Positions 1 to 6,970 of a stretch of DNA of 64,000 nucleotides are shown here, piece after piece. The stretch covers positions 682,001 to 746,000 of the forward strand of contig NZ_FOUX01000004.1 in the NCBI RefSeq assembly GCF_900114995.1, given 5' to 3'. Position 1 is the stretch's first letter, and the number at the start of each line of letters is the position of its first letter. A program made the position numbers and the translations under genes. This stretch comes from Chitinophaga sp. YR627 (GTDB taxonomy: Bacteria; Bacteroidota; Bacteroidia; Chitinophagales; Chitinophagaceae). The notes below the pieces were generated by a model that searched no databases, was not told the DNA's origin, and saw nothing but the letters and a program-made list of their open reading frames with translations.

Positions 1-1140
1 CTGGCCTTTGGCATCTTTGGCATTATCACCACTGAATTCGGTGTAATTGGTATTCTACCACAGTTAGCCGCTCATTTCAAAGTAAGTATATCGACAGCAG
101 GTTGGCTGCTGACCGCCTTTGCACTAACGATTGCCATTTTCGGCCCTTTCATTACACTGGCAGCGGGAGGCATCAACAGGAAAATCGCATTAAGTGGTGT
201 ATTGATCATCTTCATTCTATCAAATCTGCTCTCCATCATCGCATCTTCTTTTCCCATACTGATGATCGCAAGAATACTACCTGCATTCTTCCATCCGATC
301 TTCTTTTCAGTAGCGATGGCAACAGCCGCACAATCTGTAGCACCCAGCGAAGCGCCTAAAGCGGTATCTATCGTATTCTCCGGTGTCAGTATTGGTACGG
401 TACTGGGTGTACCTATCTCCGTTTTCTTTGCAGATCTCTATGGATGGGAAGCAGCCTTTATTGTCTGCTCTATAGTAAACCTGATCCCTTTGATCAGCCT
501 GCTGATATTACTGCCTTCTATGCCCGTAAAAGAAAAGTTTTCTTTTGGTAGTCAGTTAAGCATTCTTAAAAATGCAAAGATCTGGTGGAACATCACGATC
601 GTTACCGTATTCATGGCCGGCATGTCTGCCAGTTACGGTTATATGGCAGAATATTTAAAAGAAGTCGTGCAGATGTCCGGAAAAGCGATCAGTCTGACAA
701 TGTTCCTTTTCGGTGTAGCAGGTGTCTTTGGTAATCTGCTCATGGGTCGCTTGTTAAGCATTAACATGGTCCGTTCCGTATGGCAGTTCTTTGCGGGCAT
801 TATCATTGTACAGGTCATCTTATATTTCATCAGCGGACTATTTTACCCTGCGGCAGCCATTGTATTACTATGGGGATTTGTGATGACGTCCGGCTATCTG
901 CTGGGACAGACACTGATCACCAGTGCTGCGCCTAAAGCGCCTGAATTTGCCAGTAGTTTGTTTGTATCCTCTGGTAATATGGGTTTTGCGATCGGCCCTG
1001 TAGTCGGCGGACTGGCATTAGAAACGCTTGGTGTAAGCTCACTGCCACTGGTAAGTGTAGGGATTATCGCTATTGCCGCCTGTATGTTTTTCCTCGAACA
1101 ATTCATTTACAATAAGCCTAAAACGCATACGCACCATTAA
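1..1140 (+). CDS. MFS efflux transporter (5' end outside window)
   Basis: This is the 3' part of a major facilitator superfamily transporter of the inner membrane, probably a proton-coupled exporter of drugs or sugars. The frame is open from base 1, so the start lies upstream; 379 codons are present. The visible part opens inside TM1 with FGIITTEFGVIGILPQLA, typical of the DHA1 AraJ/YdhP-like branch, and carries a TM5 antiporter-type segment (GVSIGTVLGVPIS) near codon 128. Roughly eleven hydrophobic segments are recognisable. It ends with a His-rich tail (THTHH). A hairpin terminator follows at 1192. The substrate cannot be told from the sequence. Confidence 0.9.
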   Translation: MAFGIFGIITTEFGVIGILPQLAAHFKVSISTAGWLLTAFALTIAIFGPFITLAAGGINRKIALSGVLIIFILSNLLSIIASSFPILMIARILPAFFHPIFFSVAMATAAQSVAPSEAPKAVSIVFSGVSIGTVLGVPISVFFADLYGWEAAFIVCSIVNLIPLISLLILLPSMPVKEKFSFGSQLSILKNAKIWWNITIVTVFMAGMSASYGYMAEYLKEVVQMSGKAISLTMFLFGVAGVFGNLLMGRLLSINMVRSVWQFFAGIIIVQVILYFISGLFYPAAAIVLLWGFVMTSGYLLGQTLITSAAPKAPEFASSLFVSSGNMGFAIGPVVGGLALETLGVSSLPLVSVGIIAIAACMFFLEQFIYNKPKTHTHH

Positions 1141-1510
1141 AGTCAACGACCATTCCTTTTCCAATCCAGGTAAAATGCCAATTTTACCTACAGCCGTTCG
1201 CTTTCTGCGAACGGCTTTCTTTATTCCTGATACCAGTAACACGATGAATAAAGATGACATTTTATTAATGTTCCCATAACATACACTCTCAAACGCTTTT
1301 ATATTTTTGCTCCCGCCCGTTTCTCCTGAGAGCATGAATTGATTACCCACGAGGCAAGCGAATCTGTTTAACACTGTAAAGATTTCTTTAGAGTACTGTA
1401 AGCATTTTCGCAGCAGTCGAAATGCGGAGAAAATAAGTATCCTTGACCCGGTATTGCAGCAGAAAGACAGTCATTCACTATCCACGTTTTTCCTTAAAAA
1501 CCTATAATAA
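1141..1510. other. 370-bp intergenic region
   Basis: No supported gene lies here. It holds the terminator of the MFS gene (1192-1224), a short inverted repeat (1402-1424, stem gcattt/aaatgc) and a TATCCTTG sequence at 1438-1445 that is one base away from the Bacteroidota -7 consensus and could belong to the downstream lipoprotein gene. Open frames crossing the region on the minus strand overlap the MFS gene and lack any protein-like character. Confidence 0.5.
1192..1224 (+). terminator. Rho-independent terminator of the MFS gene
   Basis: A perfect 10-bp stem, agccgttcgc (1192-1201) with gcgaacggct (1207-1216), closes a 5-nt loop and is followed by a T-rich stretch. It lies about 50 bp past the MFS stop codon. 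Confidence 0.85.
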
Positions 1511-2425
1511 ATGAAAAAAACAACCCTCTTCCTGTTAAGCTGCTGTAGCTTATTACTGTTAACACAATGTCAGAAAGCTGACGAAGAAATGGCGCCAAAA
1601 ATGAAGAACGAAACGGAAGTAGCTGCAGTCGCAGCTGTCGCTCCATGCGCCTGTTCTGAAAGTTCCACGAAGATAAGCGGTACCACCGCTCAGGCATGGG
1701 CAACACAGTTTGCGCCATTGATCAAATTTGACCGTGCGTCACCAGATTATCCGACTACTGTAGAAAACATTTTCGCCAGTTCTGATCCTTCTTCCGCAGT
1801 ATGTGGCGGCAAACTGGTACTGGTTGAAAGAACAGTTCCAAGATCAAAAGATTTCCCAACTTATTTCGATGTACAGGTACACCCAAGCGATGCTGACAGG
1901 ATCTTCATCGACTACTGGTGGGCTTACAAACGCCAGGAGAACTGTTTCTCTAACCTGGGTGGACACGACTATGACCTGGAGCACGTTGTTATCCAGTTCA
2001 GACCATCCACACAGCGTATCATTTCTGTTACTTACTTCCAGCACGGTGGTTACTATACCAAAGACTACAGAAGTAAAGCAGCTGGTACAAGAGTGCAGGC
2101 ATGGGTAGGTAAATTTGCACATGGCATGTACCACTTCGGCAGCTCTATCACCTTACCAGGTTATGAGTGTGCTTACTGGGGTGATTACAGAAATCCGAAT
2201 GGTGCACAGGATGAAGTACTGACTGGCAACAGACTGGTACAGATGAGCTGTAGCGCATTTGAATTTAACTTCAGCGGTAACTGGGGGGATCCAGGTAAAG
2301 GACCTTTGTTCCGTGACAGATCTTACTGGAATTTCCCGGCCTGCTCTGGTACAGATGGTCCGTTCGGACAGGATGGTTGCAGCGCCTGTGACTTCGGTAA
2401 TACCAAACAGATTGGTACTATCTAG
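1511..2425 (+). CDS. Secreted lipoprotein, Vps62-like
   Basis: This 304-residue protein has a lipoprotein signal peptide with lipobox LLLTQC, so it should be exported and lipid-anchored at about Cys20. The mature part begins with a low-complexity Ala/Val linker and then a domain with WATQFAPLIKFD, a central HDYDLEHVVIQF, and a later KFAHGMYHFGS block. These resemble the conserved blocks of Vps62-type proteins, in which an H-x-(D/W)-x-E-H segment is typical; this assignment is from memory of the family pattern and is moderate. The C-terminal third is Cys- and Trp-rich (NFPACSGTDG, GCSACDFG), suggesting disulfides in an exported protein. The function is unknown. It is monocistronic, with a strong terminator after it. 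Confidence 0.6.
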   Translation: MKKTTLFLLSCCSLLLLTQCQKADEEMAPKMKNETEVAAVAAVAPCACSESSTKISGTTAQAWATQFAPLIKFDRASPDYPTTVENIFASSDPSSAVCGGKLVLVERTVPRSKDFPTYFDVQVHPSDADRIFIDYWWAYKRQENCFSNLGGHDYDLEHVVIQFRPSTQRIISVTYFQHGGYYTKDYRSKAAGTRVQAWVGKFAHGMYHFGSSITLPGYECAYWGDYRNPNGAQDEVLTGNRLVQMSCSAFEFNFSGNWGDPGKGPLFRDRSYWNFPACSGTDGPFGQDGCSACDFGNTKQIGTI

Positions 2426-2472
2426 TTAAGGTAAATGTCTGTATAATCATAACGTATGATGGTTTAAAACTG

Positions 2473-2514
2473 AAAAGGGGCTGTCCGGTCAACACAACCG
2501 ACAGCCCCTCTTTT
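2473..2514. terminator. Bidirectional terminator between convergent genes
   Basis: The arms ggggctgtc (2477-2485) and gacagcccc (2500-2508) form a GC-rich stem flanked by aaaa on the left and ctctttt on the right, so it can serve both the upstream plus-strand lipoprotein gene and the minus-strand GH127 gene. Confidence 0.85.
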
Positions 2515-2527
2515 ATAAAGTATTCTA

Positions 2528-4558
2528 CTACCGCCATACCATCGGGAACTGCGACACGCGCAGTTTGGTACAACCATATGGAATGAGTGTAATCTCTTCC
2601 GCCGCTGTTGTTTCCAGTCCCCACATCATTGAGAACGGAACAGGACCGGTCATTTCATTATAAATGCCCCAGGAAGGAATACGTTTTGCTTTCGTACGGA
2701 TCAGGATGGGCGCATGTTCCTGATTCCATGGATAGCTCACCAGACTGTCCTTCTTCTCTACTGCATACCATTGTTGCAGCTGATCTTCCGGCACTTCTAA
2801 CAATGCATAGTTCCATGGTGTAGTAGGATGCACTTCGTAGTAGGCGTTACCAAATGCCACCGCTTCTTTATCCACCGCTACTTTCTTAACAGCTTCTCCC
2901 ATCTTCAGGGCATAGGTCACCGGACCACGTTCAACAGACACAGAGTTTTCATACCATCTGCTTTGTGAAATATGCATCGGCAATATCAATTCTACAATGT
3001 CTCCTGACTTCCAGCTACGGTCTATTTTTACGATCTGATTACCTGGCGACTGCTGGAATACCTGTCCATTCACTTTGATAGTCGCCTGTTTACACCAGGC
3101 AGGTACACGCAGATGGAATGGGAAGGAAACAGCTGCAGTCTTTTTATTGGTAGAAAAAGTAAAACGAACGGATTCGCCGAATGGATAGGCTGTTTCTTCT
3201 TTAAAAGATACAGGCGTTTGTTCGCCCACATAAGTGGTCACAGTACTGGGGGCGTATACCAGTGCGGCGATCCCTTTATCTGCCGTAGCATACCAGAGGT
3301 TTTGCGTGAACTTTGGCCAGCCCTGGTGCATATTGGAAGTACAGCAGGGATAACCTGTCAGCAGACCATAACAAACGTCTGTACCGGCATGGTTCTGATC
3401 AAAGTTACGTACATAGCGGGTCGCCATTACCTGGTTGGCCTGCTGGAAATACTGACGGTCTATGAAGTTTTCAAAGACCTGTGCAGGTAATGCGTTAAAT
3501 GCAATTTTCTCCAGATGATCAGCATAGGCCACATCTCCGGTAATTTCCAGAATGCTTTCCAGGGAAAACATCATTTCTACGGCTGTACATAGTTCGGAAC
3601 CCTGTGTAGGATTGTTACCATGCAGGGCTTCATCACCACCATAGAGACCATGTGCCATCCCGTTATAAAAGCGAAGGTCTTTGAAACCGGTCTGTAAAGC
3701 TTCCAGATATTTCTTCTCCGGATGTTGCTGATAATAGATACCCGGTTCTTTAATACCCTGTGCCAGATTAACACCATGGATGCTGAATGGTCTGCGCAAC
3801 AGATCACCGTGCAGGAAAGCTTCGGTATAGTCGAAGGTCTGCTTGTGTACGAGTTCTGCGAGATCCAGCAGGAATTTATCTCCGGTGATGTTGTACAGCC
3901 AGTAAACGACCATCAGATTATCGCCACCCCGGTACTTTCCCCAGAAAGACCAGTGATCAAGCGGATGTTTAGGCAGTTCATTCAGCTGATAGCGGAAATA
4001 GTTGGTCAGCAGGGTAATAACGCGCTTATCTCCCGTAGCGGAATAATACTGCTTCAGTACCTTCAGCATGACCATTTTGGGCCACCAGTCGCGACTATTA
4101 TCACGTTGCAGACCAGGTTCTGCGGGATAATCAGTGGCAGGGCCAAAGTAGCCATCCGGTTGCTGACTGTTGATAGACCATTCTATCCAGGGCTTTACTT
4201 TAGCAATAAGGGCGGTGTCTTTAAGGATGTAGGCCAAAGGCAACAAACCATCGATCCAGTAAGGACCACGTTCCCATTGGTCGCCATCACCACCCAGCCA
4301 GCCATTTCTGTGATTCATGACCAGTGGGTACAACTTATCAAGTTGTCCGGTAGCGCCGTTTTTCTGATTAACGAGCATCGTGCGTAACCATCCCTGTGGT
4401 TCTATAGAACCGAGAGGTAGTTCGATGTAAGGTTTTTCCTGCAGTGGAGCACGATTAGCAATGTACTGTTGGACCTGTGTGGCATTCTTCCTCGTCTGAC
4501 CTGTAACGACGCAGGAGAAGCCCATAACAAATAGTGGAATAATAGCGGTGATCTTCAT
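2528..4558 (-). CDS. GH127-type beta-L-arabinofuranosidase (DUF1680)
   Basis: This 676-residue secreted glycoside hydrolase has a signal peptide ending near residue 20 (VVTGQ). The (alpha/alpha)6-barrel starts with the family block LPLGSIEPQGWL and continues through GDGDQWERGPYWIDGLLPL. The Zn/thiolate site of GH127 is visible: an E-x-C pair at Glu322/Cys324 (SELCTAVE) and the adjacent Cys405-Cys406 in CCTSN. In characterised GH127 enzymes the first Cys of this pair is the nucleophile, held by zinc. Beta-sandwich domains follow from about residue 460. The expected role is release of arabinofuranose from plant glycans. No SusC/SusD pair or other glycosidase lies beside it, so this is not a polysaccharide utilisation locus. 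The start matches the signal peptide. Confidence 0.9.
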   Translation of the reverse strand: MKITAIIPLFVMGFSCVVTGQTRKNATQVQQYIANRAPLQEKPYIELPLGSIEPQGWLRTMLVNQKNGATGQLDKLYPLVMNHRNGWLGGDGDQWERGPYWIDGLLPLAYILKDTALIAKVKPWIEWSINSQQPDGYFGPATDYPAEPGLQRDNSRDWWPKMVMLKVLKQYYSATGDKRVITLLTNYFRYQLNELPKHPLDHWSFWGKYRGGDNLMVVYWLYNITGDKFLLDLAELVHKQTFDYTEAFLHGDLLRRPFSIHGVNLAQGIKEPGIYYQQHPEKKYLEALQTGFKDLRFYNGMAHGLYGGDEALHGNNPTQGSELCTAVEMMFSLESILEITGDVAYADHLEKIAFNALPAQVFENFIDRQYFQQANQVMATRYVRNFDQNHAGTDVCYGLLTGYPCCTSNMHQGWPKFTQNLWYATADKGIAALVYAPSTVTTYVGEQTPVSFKEETAYPFGESVRFTFSTNKKTAAVSFPFHLRVPAWCKQATIKVNGQVFQQSPGNQIVKIDRSWKSGDIVELILPMHISQSRWYENSVSVERGPVTYALKMGEAVKKVAVDKEAVAFGNAYYEVHPTTPWNYALLEVPEDQLQQWYAVEKKDSLVSYPWNQEHAPILIRTKAKRIPSWGIYNEMTGPVPFSMMWGLETTAAEEITLIPYGCTKLRVSQFPMVWR

Positions 4559-4665
4559 ATTACGTTCTTAGAAGATGAAAGATGGGCGGGTTATTCGCCG
4601 GAAAAGAACGAAAATATAATTTATTGGCAGTTTATTATAGCGAATTATGAGCAGGATGTAAATGT

Positions 4666-4701
4666 AAAAAGGGGCTTTCATCATATGATGAAAGCCCCTT
4701 T
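4666..4701 (-). terminator. Terminator of the M35-prodomain-like gene
   Basis: Arms of 16 bp (4668-4683 and 4686-4701), containing ggggctttcatca, form a near-continuous palindrome. On the minus strand it is followed by a run of T, giving a strong intrinsic terminator between the gene at 4723 and the GH127 gene. Confidence 0.9.
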
Positions 4702-4722
4702 GCCTTATATCAGTAACATCAG

Positions 4723-5280
4723 TTACTCGACAGTCACAGATACTGTGTTTACATTCTTCAGACCACTGATACCGTCGCCCTGGTAAGCAACTTTGTAAGT
4801 ACCAGGAGCAGAGATCTTGTAACCTTTTGTCAGGTCAATCTCAGCAGATACAGTTCCTTTTGCAGGTACTTTAATGAAAGATTCTGCCGGAGGAGGCATG
4901 ATTCTTTTTGCCATTACACCCTGGTACTGTGCAGCCTCGCCTTTGCTGTCCTGGATCTCGAAGAAGGAATTCAGGAATTTCTCTTCGAATGGTGTGTGCC
5001 ATTTACAGAATTCAGCTTCCTTATCGGAATTGTTGGTTACTGTAAATTTCACCTTGATCGGAGCGCCTGCTTTTACTTTTTCAGGTGCAGACATTACAGT
5101 TGTCAGGGCTGCAGCAGCGCTGGTATCTGCTGCTGGTGTTTCCGCTACAGTAGCAGTCGTGTCAGGTGCTGCTTGTTGGGTGGTGTCATTCTGCGCATTC
5201 TCTGCGTTTTGGGACTGCTGGCAGGCAGCGAATGAGAAAACTGACAGGCATACTGTCATTGTGATAAGCTGGTTTCGCAT
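4723..5280 (-). CDS. Lipoprotein resembling an M35 peptidase pro-domain
   Basis: A 185-residue lipoprotein with lipobox SFAAC (Cys20), a Gln/Asn/Thr/Ala-rich linker to about residue 60 and one beta-sandwich domain. The domain pattern (TVTNNSDKEAEFCKWHTPFE, then YQGVMAKRIMPP, PAKGTVSAEIDL and PGTYKVAYQG) matches my memory of the N-terminal pro-region of bacterial M35 peptidyl-Lys metallopeptidases, whose blocks read LKWhTPL, Y-x-G, R-x-x-P, and a closing G-T-Y-x-V-x-Y. The peptidase domain with its HExxH is absent. It may be an adhesin-like or protease-inhibitor domain; the BsuPI-type inhibitor fold is an alternative. The gene stands alone, with its own terminator. Confidence 0.6.
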   Translation of the reverse strand: MRNQLITMTVCLSVFSFAACQQSQNAENAQNDTTQQAAPDTTATVAETPAADTSAAAALTTVMSAPEKVKAGAPIKVKFTVTNNSDKEAEFCKWHTPFEEKFLNSFFEIQDSKGEAAQYQGVMAKRIMPPPAESFIKVPAKGTVSAEIDLTKGYKISAPGTYKVAYQGDGISGLKNVNTVSVTVE

Positions 5281-5403
5281 TTAAAATGAATTATGGCCGA
5301 AAATTAAAGGAAATATTCGAATTATTCTTATCATGATGCCTGCTTTATTGTTAAGACTTTATCAATATTGGAAGATTCTTACACCAGTATTACGCATATA
5401 GGC

Positions 5404-5904
5404 ATGCACTTTTGCTGTATGAACGACAATATCACAATAACGGGTATGCAACAGGTGTCTTTAAGGGCATTAGCAGTACAGGATGCGTTACGGCTGAGTA
5501 TATTGGCCAACAATCCTACAGCACAGACGTTTGAAACACGTATTCATTTGTTTCAGCGTAGTCTGTTTCTCCGGACACACGCCCTGCACAACCTATACAA
5601 AGTCGAAAGACTACACCGCATCATGCGCTCCTTTCATTCACTACAGTTGAAAGGAGAAAAAGAGATTGAAACAATCTGTAAAAACAACTGGACAAGCTAT
5701 TCTTCTGCAAGAAGAGACTTCCTGCAATATGTTGGATTCACCCCGAAGTATAGTCAGCAAATTATCCGCTTTAAGCATGCACTGAAAGCCTATAAAAAAG
5801 AAGGATATCAGTTCTATTGTGAAGACTACGGATATACAGATTTTTCTCATTTTGCAAAAGACGCCAGACTGATCACAGGCCGCCCTCCATCTGATTTAAT
5901 ATAG
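5404..5904 (+). CDS. Short AraC-type DNA-binding protein
   Basis: About 166 residues. The C-terminal 95 residues form an AraC/XylS-type double helix-turn-helix: a first HTH near EKEIETICKNNWTSYSSARR, the linking helix GFTPKYSQQIIRFKHAL, and the typical second HTH block YGYTDFSHFAKDARLITGRPP. The N-terminal part lacks a complete cupin-like sensor domain, so the protein is short compared with usual AraC regulators (about 270-300 residues). The start is uncertain: an in-frame TTG at 5368 and ATGs at 5404 and 5419 are possible and none has a clear ribosome site. It is probably a transcription regulator of unknown target; the decarboxylase cassette downstream in the same direction is a candidate. 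Confidence 0.65.
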   Translation: MHFCCMNDNITITGMQQVSLRALAVQDALRLSILANNPTAQTFETRIHLFQRSLFLRTHALHNLYKVERLHRIMRSFHSLQLKGEKEIETICKNNWTSYSSARRDFLQYVGFTPKYSQQIIRFKHALKAYKKEGYQFYCEDYGYTDFSHFAKDARLITGRPPSDLI

Positions 5905-6100
5905 CATTATCCCTCTTAAAAAAGATTTTTGTGAGTTCGAAATATAGTTTAACTTGACTGTGTTACTGTGAACATACGTTAGTCGTGCAAACAACCTCAA
6001 AGGACCTTTAAATAAATCTACTACCAGGCCGTCGCCGGAAATTATTTTCTTAGCTGCTAATCTTACACAACGAAGGATATAACACATCCTGGCTAATTAC

Positions 6101-6145
6101 TGTGTATGTATTGACCGGTATAACACCCACCGGAATGTGTATGTA
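6101..6145 (+). repeat. Direct repeat upstream of the decarboxylase cassette
   Basis: The 10-mer tgtgtatgta occurs at 6101-6110 and again at 6136-6145, 35 bp apart, and both copies continue into a TTG- or ATG-like triplet. They lie about 50-90 bp upstream of the first gene of the cassette. Between them sits ccggtataacacccaccgg. This could be a regulator binding site, possibly for the AraC-type protein encoded just upstream; that link is inference. Confidence 0.4.
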
Positions 6146-6192
6146 ATGCTATCCTGTAAGTCACAACATCTCTAAACACCTTAATTCCCCGA

Positions 6193-6924
6193 ATGATGAA
6201 AAATCCAATTCAAAACACACCCGATCAACATGGGTTTATTCTGAACGGAACAGAGACATTATACGTTTGTCATCTGCCTATGTTCAATATGCCGAATCAC
6301 ATGTACCAGATGACACTGGAGATCACTATTCCTGCGGATGCCCTCGCACAATATCTTGCAGACAGACAAGCCAATCCCGGCAACTTCTATGTATTAGGTA
6401 ATCTGCAAACGGATCTCTTCACCATTCCTGATGTAATACTGGGAAAGATCAAAAACTTTCAGGCAGATATTTTCAGAGGTATGCCGCAAGACCCTAATAC
6501 GGACACACCACTTATCCATAATGTGCAGACGACAATTACGCGTATTGTATATGCACGTCATTTCGACTACAGCATACCTTATCCGGAAGAGATGACCTAC
6601 ATCATTTTCGGTAACGAGAAAGAAGCTTTTCTTGATCACTATCTCACAAAAGAAGAAGACTTTCTCAATATCCTCTCACTCAACCAGGTGCCTGTATGGT
6701 TGCCTGTAGATCAACTGGCTATTTCTGCGAATGCAGGCTTCATCGGTATGCCCGGTACGCCCATGCCCGAAAACCCTCCTTTATCCGCCGGCACTTATAA
6801 AGTTACCTTCCAGGGACAGGAGCAGGTATACGAACTACAGGTAGGAGATAATATTTTCTTTGATACCGAAATCGTCAATGTACCGATGGAAGAACACGCC
6901 ATGAAAGGATTCTATACTTATTAA
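6193..6924 (+). CDS. Unknown protein paired with a PLP decarboxylase
   Basis: This 243-residue protein has no signal peptide or membrane segment and I recognise no family. The first half is rich in Met, Pro and Asn (LPMFNMPNHMYQMTLEITIP) and looks like a beta-sheet domain; the middle carries a conserved-looking RIVYARHFDYSIPYPEEM; the end (YKVTFQGQEQVYELQVGDNI) resembles a small beta-barrel or lipocalin-like strand set. Only 46 bp separate it from the decarboxylase gene downstream and there is no terminator between them, so the two are probably co-transcribed. A role in substrate handling or regulation of the amine-producing enzyme is possible but unproven. Confidence 0.6.
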   Translation: MMKNPIQNTPDQHGFILNGTETLYVCHLPMFNMPNHMYQMTLEITIPADALAQYLADRQANPGNFYVLGNLQTDLFTIPDVILGKIKNFQADIFRGMPQDPNTDTPLIHNVQTTITRIVYARHFDYSIPYPEEMTYIIFGNEKEAFLDHYLTKEEDFLNILSLNQVPVWLPVDQLAISANAGFIGMPGTPMPENPPLSAGTYKVTFQGQEQVYELQVGDNIFFDTEIVNVPMEEHAMKGFYTY

Positions 6925-6970
6925 TGTATACAGTTGCACTCATTTACCCCCCACTTAAAATACCACTATC

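Noticed and set aside
1402..1424. Hairpin gcattt/aaatgc as a terminator or riboswitch part
   Set aside because: Short stem, no T-run, and no recognisable riboswitch core around it.
3722..4387. 221-codon plus-strand frame inside the GH127 gene
   Set aside because: Shadow of a well-supported catalytic domain on the other strand.
2528..4558. Polysaccharide utilisation locus around the GH127 and GH2 genes
   Set aside because: There is no SusC/SusD pair or sensor next to either glycosidase and they are 16 kb apart.
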